This document shows, in pieces, positions 8,620 to 16,898 of a stretch of DNA of 25,155 bases; positions within the stretch are counted from its first letter, which is position 1, and every line of letters begins with the position of its first letter. The stretch is from contig CAYVBE010000039.1 in assembly GCA_964448935.1 (NCBI GenBank), forward strand, positions 1 through 25,155, written 5' to 3'. Under the pieces are notes generated by a model. It did no database searches, was not told the DNA's origin, and worked only from the letters and a program-made list of their open reading frames with translations. Source of the DNA: CAYVBE01 sp964448935 (GTDB lineage: Bacteria; Planctomycetota; Brocadiia; SM23-32). The translations under genes and the position numbers were made by a program.

Positions 8620-11268
8620 TCAGTTCTTCTTTGGAGGCGGCTCAGGGAAACCCTCCGGCAGCTCCAGGGGCTCCACTGCCTCTGTCGTCGCCCGGTATTC
8701 CTCGACGGCGTATTCTTCCTCCATCCAGTGCTCGGCCTGCGGAGCCACTTCTGCGACCTTTTCAAGGTTCCGGGCAGCGCGTCGGCACATCCGCACGTGG
8801 TTCCACGCTTCCTCCAGCGCTTCCGCGGGCACCCAGTCCCCGGCCTCGTTGCGCTCCAGTTTCGACAGGACCTCCCGCAACGCTTCCCGATGTTCGGCCA
8901 GGGCGTTTTTGTTCACCTCCAGGCCGGCCCGCAGGATGGCGTGGCCGCGTTCGGCGCAGCGGGAGCGGTTCGCCTCTTCGGATCGGTCTCGTTGCAACGG
9001 CAGGTCCATGGCCCAGTGCAGCTCGAAGAGCCGAAGGACCCGCCGGTACCGCTTCAGCACAGGTTCCCACCGGTCAACGGTGTCCATGGGATCGTCCCGG
9101 AGGCGGCCGCACTCAGCCCGCATGCTGCGCCGCGGCAGGCCGAGGCCCGTGATGTAGCGGTCCTGATCGCCCGCTTCGATATCGCCGTTCCTGAGCACCA
9201 GCCATGAACTCGGGAGCGCCTGAATGTCGTTGTTCCGGACCAGCGGATGCTCCCGGTCCTCCCCCACGTAGGTGTGTATCCAGTCGGGGAAATGCTTTTC
9301 GGCATAGGCCTGCGCGGCCTCCCTGTCGCTGTCCAGATTCACGCCCACGATGACGTAGTCCCGCTCCGGGATGGGCTCCACCTTATTGTACACACAATTG
9401 ACCCGGTCCGGGGGCAGGGGCAGGAACCACTCCGCCGCGGGCGGATAGTCCATGCTCCAGAAGTGCAGCACGTAATTCTTGCCCAGCAGGTCGTCGGGCA
9501 GCACCAGGGGCGAGCCGTCGAACCTCTCCAGCTCGGCCCGGAACCGACGTCCCCTGGTGTTGGACCCGATCAGGCATCGGACCATGCCGGCCACGCGCGG
9601 AGTGGTCCGGCCCTGGCGCGAGAGGCGTTTCAACTGGATGGAGCTGGACGCGAACCAGCTGCGCGCGCCGTACTCGGTCAGCAGCATGTAGCGCACCAGT
9701 TTGAGTTGCCACCGCGACACGCGGCCCTCGTAGGCGGTTTTCAGCTTCCCGGCCTTCTCGTCCACCGTGCGGTATGCGTCCTTGCGTCCGGACAGCTCGC
9801 CGCGCAGCAGCAGGTAGTCGCAGATCAGCCCCACCACGTCCGGGGTCCCTTCGGCGGCCAGCAGTTCTCGCGCAATGGAGAGCGCTTCGTCCTGCAACTC
9901 CGGTTTCTCCTCGGTCAACGCGCGGTACTGCAGGATGGCCATCTGCACCGCCTTGAGATCGCCCGCGTTGGGCGCGTCGGCGTGGGACTTCAGCAGTTCC
10001 CGCACGTCCGCTTGCAGCGACCGGGCGTGCTCGATGCGTTCCACCATGTGCGGCGACATGTGCATCCGGAAGAGGGCGTCCAGAAGCTCCTCCAGGTCTT
10101 CCGCCGGCACCGCACCGGGGTCGCCCGCACGCTCGATGGCCCTCTCCAGCATGGCGTCGGCCCGCCAGAGGCCGGACCGCGCGTCCCACTGCCTCAGCTT
10201 GCGCCGGAAGTCCTTCTCGATCGCGTCCGTAAGCTCGCTCTCCACCTCGCGCCACTTCAGCGCGCCGCGGCTGGGTTTGAATACCGTCTGCCCCACCGAA
10301 CTGACAACCCAGACCGAGGGGACCTGGCGAACGCCGTAGTGGAGGGCGAACGGGTCGTCCGGCCCCTTGCCGGTAAAGACCTGCGGCCACGGGATGTCCT
10401 TCTCGCGCAGCACTTCGCGCACGAGTCCCTCATCTTCCTGCCCGTCCAGGCTGATGCAGACGACGAAGAGGCCGCGGTCTTTGAGGCGCTTGTGGGGGTC
10501 GTGCAGCTCCTCCATCATCTCGATGCACCGAGGCGAGCGCGCCGACCAGAACAAGACCACCGTGGTGTCGCCGAACGTCTCCTGCGGCATGATGAGCGTC
10601 TCCCCGTCCATCAGCGGCAGGTTGGCGGCACAGGTGTGGCGGCCGCCCCCGATCCGCACGCCCTCGGACATGAGGAAGTCAACGACGCCCGGCTCCCAGG
10701 AATACTCGTCGTAGAGTTCGCCCACGTAGTCGTCGTAGGCATCTTCCGCCCCCAGCGCATCGGCGGTCTCCGCGGCCTGCATGAGGGTCTTCGCGGCGAA
10801 AGAGCGGCCGTATTGCCCACGGTACAGGTCCACAAATTTGTCCAGCGCCCGGCGCACTTCCTCCGCACCGTCCGCCTGCGCGGCGCGCAACTGCGCCAGC
10901 AGCACATCCGCGCTGAAACGCCACTCCGGAGGCGGATCGGCCTCCACGATCTTCCGTGCCAGACTCACCACCTCGTCGCGTGGCACCGGCTCCCCCAGAG
11001 CTAGCAGCCGCCGGGCTGCCTCCAGCATAACGTGGCGGACCACGTAGAGGTTATCGGCTCTGGGGTATTCGCGCAGCAGCGCCCTGCCCTCGCGCATGAC
11101 GCCACTCAACTGGCGCCTCACCTCCGCCGCCGGTGCGTCGGACTCCATGTCCACCATCATCTGGCGCAGATCCCGCAACCGCTCGGGCGGCACCGACTCC
11201 TGGGCGACGCAGAGGCCACAGGTCGTCAGAAAGAACATCAGGAAAAAGGTGAGAGCCTGGTGCTTCAC
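8620..11268 (-). CDS. Exported double thioredoxin-like protein, paralogue C
   Basis: The first transcribed of the three paralogues, 882 residues from the chosen GTG. That GTG lies five bases after GCGGAGG and gives a compact signal peptide (KHQ, then a phenylalanine-rich core, ending CVA|Q). An in-frame TTG at 11289 would add seven residues but lacks such a site. Layout as in A and B: thioredoxin-like fold 1 has FWSAR followed by S245-P-R-C248, so here the second cysteine position is still cysteine, with loop QVPSVW (P317). The helical middle has MHMSPHM. Fold 2 has FWSMD then YPPA and loop ALPSSW. The tail ends EPPPKKN. The SPRC remnant suggests descent from a true CxxC redoxin, with C nearest the ancestral state. 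A single cysteine could still form a mixed disulfide, but a normal dithiol cycle is not possible. It begins just after the cyclase-fold gene stops. Confidence 0.85.
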   Translation of the reverse strand: MKHQALTFFLMFFLTTCGLCVAQESVPPERLRDLRQMMVDMESDAPAAEVRRQLSGVMREGRALLREYPRADNLYVVRHVMLEAARRLLALGEPVPRDEVVSLARKIVEADPPPEWRFSADVLLAQLRAAQADGAEEVRRALDKFVDLYRGQYGRSFAAKTLMQAAETADALGAEDAYDDYVGELYDEYSWEPGVVDFLMSEGVRIGGGRHTCAANLPLMDGETLIMPQETFGDTTVVLFWSARSPRCIEMMEELHDPHKRLKDRGLFVVCISLDGQEDEGLVREVLREKDIPWPQVFTGKGPDDPFALHYGVRQVPSVWVVSSVGQTVFKPSRGALKWREVESELTDAIEKDFRRKLRQWDARSGLWRADAMLERAIERAGDPGAVPAEDLEELLDALFRMHMSPHMVERIEHARSLQADVRELLKSHADAPNAGDLKAVQMAILQYRALTEEKPELQDEALSIARELLAAEGTPDVVGLICDYLLLRGELSGRKDAYRTVDEKAGKLKTAYEGRVSRWQLKLVRYMLLTEYGARSWFASSSIQLKRLSRQGRTTPRVAGMVRCLIGSNTRGRRFRAELERFDGSPLVLPDDLLGKNYVLHFWSMDYPPAAEWFLPLPPDRVNCVYNKVEPIPERDYVIVGVNLDSDREAAQAYAEKHFPDWIHTYVGEDREHPLVRNNDIQALPSSWLVLRNGDIEAGDQDRYITGLGLPRRSMRAECGRLRDDPMDTVDRWEPVLKRYRRVLRLFELHWAMDLPLQRDRSEEANRSRCAERGHAILRAGLEVNKNALAEHREALREVLSKLERNEAGDWVPAEALEEAWNHVRMCRRAARNLEKVAEVAPQAEHWMEEEYAVEEYRATTEAVEPLELPEGFPEPPPKKN

Positions 11269-11280
11269 AATGGCCTCCGC
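11269..11280 (-). promoter_or_regulatory. Shine-Dalgarno that decides the start of paralogue C
   Basis: On the minus strand GCGGAGG (11280-11274) is followed by five bases and then GTG at 11268. This strong site favours the GTG over the upstream in-frame TTG at 11289. Confidence 0.6.
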
Positions 11281-11290
11281 ATGGCGCAAT

Positions 11291-12316
11291 CTACCGCTGG
11301 TAGGCCGGCACGAAAAAGCGGGGCAGACCGAGCACGATCATATACATGGCGGTCGAGTAGTCGCCCCCCCAGGTCCCGTCCTCCCGCTGGCGCTCCAGCA
11401 GCATGTCACGCACCGCGGGATACCATTTGCCGAACTCCTCCTCGCCGACCAGGTGCATGGTGATGGCGGCGTAGTAATGGCCGTATTCAATGTGGGCGCC
11501 GGACAGGCTGACCTCGAGTTGCTCGTGCAGGTACTCGACCCCGGCCTCGACCTCCTTACACTCATGTTCGCCGGCCAGCCAGAGGGAAGTGACCGCCGCG
11601 CCCGTCCGCTGCCAGCCGGAGCTGCCCGGCCCGCTCTGGGGGAAGTAGGAAAAGCCCCCTTCGCTCGGGACGTGGCACCACTTGACGTATCTTATCGCCT
11701 TATCAATGGTCTCATCCGGCACCAGTATGCCGGCCTGGCGGGCGGAGGCGAGCGCGACGAGCTGCATGGCCGTCACGGAGACGTCGCCGCCGCTGGGCTC
11801 GGGGTTGTAGCGCCAACCGCCGGTGGACCCCTGGGACTGCAGGATGATGTCCACCCCGGCCTTCAGCGCCTTGCGCACTTTCTCATCGTCGTCGGTCTGG
11901 CCCCAAAGCTCCGAGAGCGCGAGCGTGGCCAGCCCGTGGCTGTACATGTTGGTCCCCATGTAGCCGTGCATGCCGGACTCGCTGGCCTTGAGCAGGAAGT
12001 CCAGGCCGCGCTGCATCGTGTCGCCGTAGGGTCCCTCGCCGGGAAAGTGGGCGTGCATCATGAAAGCGATCATCACCAGGGCGCTGACGCCGACGCGGTT
12101 GCCCTTGTCCCAGCCGCCGTCGTCGCGCTGCCTCTCCTGCAGGGCCTTCAGCCCCCGCTCCAGGGCGCGCTCGGTCCGGCGGGTCAGTAGGGGGTTGCCC
12201 GGCAGGTCATCGCCTCCGGCGCCAAGGGCGGGCACCGCGACAGGGGAAATGAACAACAGAAGCGCCAGACCACCGACCGCGGCCCGGCGGAGCGTGGCTC
12301 TGCGCAGGAATGCCAT
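11291..12316 (-). CDS. Exported prenyltransferase/squalene-cyclase-fold repeat protein
   Basis: A 341-residue protein with an N-terminal signal peptide (RR-containing n-region, hydrophobic core 13-30, ALGA cleavage region). The rest consists of alpha/alpha-barrel repeats of the terpene-cyclase/prenyltransferase superfamily. QW-like motifs are visible: QRDDGGW (63-69), STGGWRY (164-170), SEGGFSYF (218-225) and QREDGTWGG (310-318). The family normally spans 300 to 350 residues for such single-domain forms in planctomycete-type genomes. The acidic DxDD catalytic motif of squalene-hopene cyclases is not seen, so cyclase activity is doubtful; a binding role outside the cytoplasm is more likely. 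ATG start; its Shine-Dalgarno AAGGAG (12332-12327) overlaps the stop codon of the upstream gene, which suggests coupled translation. Confidence 0.85.
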   Translation of the reverse strand: MAFLRRATLRRAAVGGLALLLFISPVAVPALGAGGDDLPGNPLLTRRTERALERGLKALQERQRDDGGWDKGNRVGVSALVMIAFMMHAHFPGEGPYGDTMQRGLDFLLKASESGMHGYMGTNMYSHGLATLALSELWGQTDDDEKVRKALKAGVDIILQSQGSTGGWRYNPEPSGGDVSVTAMQLVALASARQAGILVPDETIDKAIRYVKWCHVPSEGGFSYFPQSGPGSSGWQRTGAAVTSLWLAGEHECKEVEAGVEYLHEQLEVSLSGAHIEYGHYYAAITMHLVGEEEFGKWYPAVRDMLLERQREDGTWGGDYSTAMYMIVLGLPRFFVPAYQR

Positions 12317-12330
12317 GGGTATTCGTCTCC

Positions 12331-15210
12331 TTATCTCATCTTCGAGAGCTCAATGTAATAGTCGCGCAGCATTTCGCGAAACTCCAGGGGCAGCTCGCGG
12401 GCGAAGTTCTCGTTCAGGGCCTCCCGCTCGCGCTCGGTCAGGGACTCCCACTCCGAGGAGTCCTTGGCCACCGGCTTGCCCTTGGGCGAGGCGGCGAAGA
12501 AGGTGCGCCAGCCGGGCTCGTTGCCCATGTTGGCCGTAATGGGCGCTATGGGGCCGCCCGTGCCCTCCTCTTCTTCCTCCATCTCGCCTTCCTCGGACTC
12601 GGCGGGAAAGGTGCTCATGGTCAACTGCGCCAGGGCCTGCCGGAGCGCCTTCTCGGCCTTATACTCGCGGTCCACCGCCTTCTCACGGTCGCCCTCGGAC
12701 AGGTGCCGCCAGGCGGCGGTCATCTCGTGCTGCGCGTTGTCCAGGGGGATGGCGCCCGGTATGTAGGGACTGTCCTCTTCCTCCAGCGTCTGCTCCGCCA
12801 GATCGCGGGCGATGCGGGTCTCGTCGCGGAGGCGTTCCTGCTCTTCCATCAGGTTCGAGAAGCGCTCCTCGGGGGACATGCGGGTCTCGTGCCGCAGGTC
12901 CCACTGCTCCATCGCCAGTAGCAGCGTCCGCTGGATCAGGTCCATGCCCTGTGGCCAGTCCATCGGTTCGGTCTTACCCATCTCCTCGGACATGCGCTCC
13001 AGCGACTTGAACCACGCAAAGAGTTCCTCCTTGGCCCGGCGCAGGGCCTCCTCAGCCTTCTTCTGGTGGCCGACGGCCGTCTGCTTCCCCACGCCCTTGA
13101 GGGCAGCAACGGCCTTCTCCATGTGACCGGCTGCTTCGGCGTAGCCCTCGTAGGCGGGCGCGACATCGGCGCGATCCCCGTAGACGCTGGTCTCTCCCAG
13201 CAAGACGTCCTGGTCGCGGGCCAGGTCCTCGAACTCATCGGTGTCAGCCTCGTCGGTCTTCTCGGTCCGCTTGCGCAGGCGCACCTGGCGGTCCAGCAGG
13301 AAGACCGCCTGCGCCGAGGCCCGCTGCAAAGCCTCCATCATCTGGGCCAGGTACTCCGTTCGGCGCACCAGGTCGTCCACCTGCGTGCCCGTCTTCTCCA
13401 GGTTCAACACGGCGGTCTGGAGCAGGGAGAGGGCCTCGTCGCGGTTCTGCTGGGTCAGGTGGAAGTGCGCCGCGTCCATGGCGCCGCGGGCCGCGCCCAG
13501 CAGATCGGCGGCGCGGCGGGCGGTGGCGGCGGTGGACACCTGGTCCTGCAGCTCCGCCACGGCGCGGCTCAGCACGCCCTGGATGCGGGCGGCCTCCGTG
13601 GTGACGGCGGCCACATCCTCGCCTTCTTTCAGGTCTGCGATCAACGTCTCCTGTTCCTCCCGGATGAACCGCGCGTGGCGCGCGACAGTGCGCAGGTCCT
13701 GTCCCAGGTCGGTCAGAGCCCAGATGCGCTCCAGGAACTGAGTGTGGCGGTCGGCGGCCTCGAAGGTAGCCTCCAGGGCCTCCATAACGCGCTGCTCGGC
13801 GTCTGCCGCGGCGTACGAAGACTCATCGCGCAACTGCTTCTCGGTGTCTTCGAGGGCGCCCAGGGCGTCCTGCACCCCGTTGCGCATGGCGTTGACCCAG
13901 TGGCCCTCAAAGGGAAGCCGCGCCAGGAAGCGCTTCGCCTCGCGCTGCAGGCCGACGGCCCGCTCCGCCAGCGGAGCCACCTTACTGTCCGCGCTCAGTG
14001 CCTTGTCCGTCTCATCAATCAGCTCGCCGGTATGGTCTATCAGCGCCTGCACGCGGCGCGTGCGCGCGGTGGCGTCCTGCAGTAGTCCGTAGAGCCGCGA
14101 CGCCTTGCGCATCTCATCAATCCGGTCCTGGATCTTCTGCATGGCGGCGGTCATGGCATCCTCGCAGGCGCGGACGCTCTCGAGGGCGTTGCGGTGGTCT
14201 TTCTGCGCGAGTGACGCGGCTGTGGAACCGATCAGCTCCCGCAACTCATCGAAACGCCCTTGCAGGCCGGCCAGGGAGTTGACCGGTCGGAGCGGGGGCC
14301 AGAGGCGTCGCTCCCGTTCGGCCAGGGCGTCGCGCCGGTCCCCGAAATCCTCCGGTGCCATGCCCTCCATGGCGCTCAGCACCTTTCGCTGCACGGCGAG
14401 GACATCCTCCAGTTCCGTGCGCGCCCGGACCAGCACGTGCAGCTCCGCCTCCTCCTGCAGCCGCTGTTCCGCCTCGGACAGGTGCCCCAGGATGAGCCCG
14501 TGCATTCGTGCCGCTTCCTCCGGCCGATCGGCAGTCGTCTTCGCCGCGCGCCGTATCAGGTCGCCCACGTTCTGCCGCACCAGGTAGGGGCGCGCCTGCC
14601 GGACGCGCACGGTGGCCAGCGGGTCCTCCTGCGCCACGCCCAGGGAATCAACCTCCTCCAGCAGCCTTTCCAACCGCCCGGCCATCCTCTCCTGTCGGTC
14701 CACCAGGGCCGCCGGGTCGGCGCCTGCGAACGTCTCCGACTGCACCTGCTCCACGCGCGAGGCCATGTTAGACAGCTCGTCCACGAAGACCTCCTCGGCG
14801 CGCGACATACCGGCCCTCAGCAGCAGGCTGCCGAGTTCGCGCAGGACGACCTCCACCTCGCGGCGCGCGTGCCGCACGTGTCCGGCGGCCTCCGCGGGGT
14901 TGCGCTGCGCCTTTTCGAGGCGGTCGCGGGCGACGGTCAGGCGGTCCTCCTTCAGCGTGCGCAGGCGGGCGATGATGGCGGCGATATCGTCCTCGGCGGT
15001 CTTGCCCACCTCGCCGTTGGAGCGGGCGTCCATGGCCAGGTAGGCAAAGCCGGCGATGAGGTCGTTCAGCCGCTGTCGCACCATCTCCTGCCGGGCGATC
15101 TCCAGCGCGACGGTCTGCGAGGCGCCGGCGGACGCGGTCTGCCCCGCCGCCGGCGCGCAGAGAACCGCGGCCAGCAGACAGGCAACCAGAAGCGATAGAA
15201 GTCGTTTCAT
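12331..15210 (-). CDS. Large secreted helical (coiled-coil-rich) protein of unknown function
   Basis: A 959-residue protein beginning with a clear signal peptide (MKRLLSLL, hydrophobic core, APAAGQ). The remainder is almost all helix, rich in Glu, Arg, Ala, Leu and Gln, with repeated heptad-like stretches and few glycines, and looks like a long rod of helical bundles. Near the C-terminus lies an acidic run (SEEGEMEEEEEG) and then a conserved-looking tail, FREMLRDYYIELSKMR. The ATG overlaps the TGA of the upstream DUF4175-like gene in an ATGA arrangement, so the two are translationally coupled. The same frame stays open upstream to 15900, but that stretch overlaps the DUF4175-like gene and lacks a signal peptide, so I reject the longer form. 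I know of similar helical proteins next to DUF4175-like genes in planctomycete-type cassettes; no biochemical role can be assigned. Confidence 0.85.
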   Translation of the reverse strand: MKRLLSLLVACLLAAVLCAPAAGQTASAGASQTVALEIARQEMVRQRLNDLIAGFAYLAMDARSNGEVGKTAEDDIAAIIARLRTLKEDRLTVARDRLEKAQRNPAEAAGHVRHARREVEVVLRELGSLLLRAGMSRAEEVFVDELSNMASRVEQVQSETFAGADPAALVDRQERMAGRLERLLEEVDSLGVAQEDPLATVRVRQARPYLVRQNVGDLIRRAAKTTADRPEEAARMHGLILGHLSEAEQRLQEEAELHVLVRARTELEDVLAVQRKVLSAMEGMAPEDFGDRRDALAERERRLWPPLRPVNSLAGLQGRFDELRELIGSTAASLAQKDHRNALESVRACEDAMTAAMQKIQDRIDEMRKASRLYGLLQDATARTRRVQALIDHTGELIDETDKALSADSKVAPLAERAVGLQREAKRFLARLPFEGHWVNAMRNGVQDALGALEDTEKQLRDESSYAAADAEQRVMEALEATFEAADRHTQFLERIWALTDLGQDLRTVARHARFIREEQETLIADLKEGEDVAAVTTEAARIQGVLSRAVAELQDQVSTAATARRAADLLGAARGAMDAAHFHLTQQNRDEALSLLQTAVLNLEKTGTQVDDLVRRTEYLAQMMEALQRASAQAVFLLDRQVRLRKRTEKTDEADTDEFEDLARDQDVLLGETSVYGDRADVAPAYEGYAEAAGHMEKAVAALKGVGKQTAVGHQKKAEEALRRAKEELFAWFKSLERMSEEMGKTEPMDWPQGMDLIQRTLLLAMEQWDLRHETRMSPEERFSNLMEEQERLRDETRIARDLAEQTLEEEDSPYIPGAIPLDNAQHEMTAAWRHLSEGDREKAVDREYKAEKALRQALAQLTMSTFPAESEEGEMEEEEEGTGGPIAPITANMGNEPGWRTFFAASPKGKPVAKDSSEWESLTEREREALNENFARELPLEFREMLRDYYIELSKMR

Positions 15211-16877
15211 TCTGGTCCCTCCTCGCCCGCGAGCCGGCGCACCAGGTCGCCCAGCTTGCCGGACGCCTCCATCTCGTGCCGGTAGAGCGGGCGGATGCGT
15301 CCCAGTTCGTTGCGGCGACGCGCCAGGATGTCGGCCAGGTAATCGGCCTTCGAGACGAACTGCATCCGCCGGCTGCGGGACCGGCCCACGGCCGCCTCGT
15401 CCGCCGGCCGCCCGTCGGTGACCTCCACGGCGATCGTGATGATGTCGCCCTCCCGCAGGTCGTCTATGGCTGTCTGCACGTCCCAGGTCATCTCCTGCTG
15501 CGCGCTCTGCCGTCCGGCGAGATCGCCGATCTCCACGCGCTGCTCGGCCCCGTCGTTCAGCGCGTAGACCAGCCACGCCTTGCCCAGCGCGTAGTCGTCC
15601 GTGGCGCGGAACTCGATGATGGCCTTCTTCTGTAGAGTCGCCTTCAGGTCGCGCATCGGATACGTCAGCACGACGGACGGCGGATTGTCGCGGATGACGC
15701 GCAGGAAGTGCTGCGGCCCTTGCTCGCTGAGGTCCCGGCCCTCGAGGGTCCAGTCGTATTCCAACGCGTAGCCGGCCGAGGCACGGGCCCGCGTCTCGAA
15801 AACCAGCCGGTTCTCGCCCTTCTCCACTGGCTTCAGCGGCTCCTGCCCCTCGATCTTCAGCACCGGATCTCGCACCGGCCTGTCCAGTTGAAGCTCCCAT
15901 CGCACGCGCGTGCCCTCGGGCACTTTCAGGTTCAGCGTGGAGCGCGTCTCAGGGCTTTCCAGCCCGGTGTATCCCGGATAGCGCAGCACAACCTTCGCCT
16001 CGACGGCCCGCGGCGGGGTCACCACGCGGACGTCTGCCCGCCGGCTGGCCGCGTCGCCGATCTCGAAGTAGAAGCGGAAGTCCCGATAGACCTGCTGAAA
16101 GAGGTGCGTGAAGCGGTGCTCGCCCCGGCTACGAACCGCCACCGGCTCCCAGCCCACACTCATGTCCACCCAGAGCGTGCCCTCGTCCGGCGTCTCACCC
16201 TCGGGATCGAGCACGGCCTCGACGAGCAGGCTCTCGTTCTGCCGCACCGTCTTGTCGCCGGTTGCGGATCGGATAATGGTGTTCGTGGGGTAGCCGGCGC
16301 GGGAGAAGGGATTCACCATGCGCCGCGCCAGGGTGAGCGCGTAGCCGGGCTGCCAGAGGAGTCCACCCGCCAGGACGAAAAAAGCAAGCACGGCCCCGGC
16401 GATGACCCCTCGTATACGGCTGAAGTCGGCAATCCTGCGCAGTTCGATTCCCTCGGCCCGCCGCGCTGCCTGCTTCCGCACCAGCCGGGCCAGCCTCTCC
16501 GACCCGGCAGGGGTCAGCCGCCCCTCCCCGAACTGCACCGCGCTGACCAGCAGGCTGTTCATGTCCGGGTGCGCACTCTCGACCCGGAGCGCCGTCCGCA
16601 GGTCATCGTAGCGCCGCAGGTTGGGCAGCAGCACGCGCACGATAACCCACCCCAGCACCGCCAGGTTGGCCCCCAGAAGGGCCAGCCGCGCGGGTCCGGG
16701 CAGGTCGAGCCAGACGTCCAGCCCGAGGTCCGTCAGCGCCAGCCCCGCCAGGCAGATCACCAGCCAGCCGATGCCACGCGTCAGGTGGAACATCCCCAGG
16801 CGCCGGTGACTGCGCCGCAGGCGGCGCCGCAGTTCCGCGTCCTCGGGTATGCTGCTATGTGTGTCTTCCGAACTCAC
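15207..16877 (-). CDS. DUF4175-like membrane protein
   Basis: About 556 residues. Near the N-terminus are two membrane segments (GWLVICLAGLALTDLG, then LALLGANLAVLGWVIVRVLL), a cytoplasmic-looking charged region containing LRVESAHPDMNSLLVSAVQF, and a third segment around residues 157-178. A large beta-rich extracytoplasmic part follows, with NPFSRAGYPTNTI and VVLRYPGYTGL, typical of the DUF4175-type proteins found in these operons. The start is uncertain: GTG at 16877 sits five bases after AGAGG, while an in-frame GTG two codons earlier (16883) overlaps that site. The stop overlaps the next gene's ATG. Its position between VWA proteins and the helical secreted protein suggests it anchors an envelope assembly; the molecular function is unknown. 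Confidence 0.8.
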   Translation of the reverse strand: MSSEDTHSSIPEDAELRRRLRRSHRRLGMFHLTRGIGWLVICLAGLALTDLGLDVWLDLPGPARLALLGANLAVLGWVIVRVLLPNLRRYDDLRTALRVESAHPDMNSLLVSAVQFGEGRLTPAGSERLARLVRKQAARRAEGIELRRIADFSRIRGVIAGAVLAFFVLAGGLLWQPGYALTLARRMVNPFSRAGYPTNTIIRSATGDKTVRQNESLLVEAVLDPEGETPDEGTLWVDMSVGWEPVAVRSRGEHRFTHLFQQVYRDFRFYFEIGDAASRRADVRVVTPPRAVEAKVVLRYPGYTGLESPETRSTLNLKVPEGTRVRWELQLDRPVRDPVLKIEGQEPLKPVEKGENRLVFETRARASAGYALEYDWTLEGRDLSEQGPQHFLRVIRDNPPSVVLTYPMRDLKATLQKKAIIEFRATDDYALGKAWLVYALNDGAEQRVEIGDLAGRQSAQQEMTWDVQTAIDDLREGDIITIAVEVTDGRPADEAAVGRSRSRRMQFVSKADYLADILARRRNELGRIRPLYRHEMEASGKLGDLVRRLAGEEGPE

Positions 16878-16898
16878 TGTCACCTCTACGGTTACACG

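Noticed and set aside
6602..9157. An 851-codon open frame on the plus strand opposite the redoxin-like genes
   Set aside because: Long antisense frames are expected in GC-rich genes. The translation is low-complexity, has no domain or signal, and the opposite strand carries clear homologous paralogues with ribosome binding sites. The same applies to the plus-strand frames at 4653-6365, 9247-11004, 2303-3325 and 17493-19790.
3258..11268. Direct-repeat array of CRISPR or satellite type
   Set aside because: The repetition is of whole 2.7-kb genes; no short repeats with spacers are present.
15211..15900. A longer form of the 959-residue helical protein, starting at 15900
   Set aside because: The extension overlaps the DUF4175-like gene on the same strand in another frame, has skewed Arg/Gly/Ala composition, and would bury the signal peptide inside the protein.
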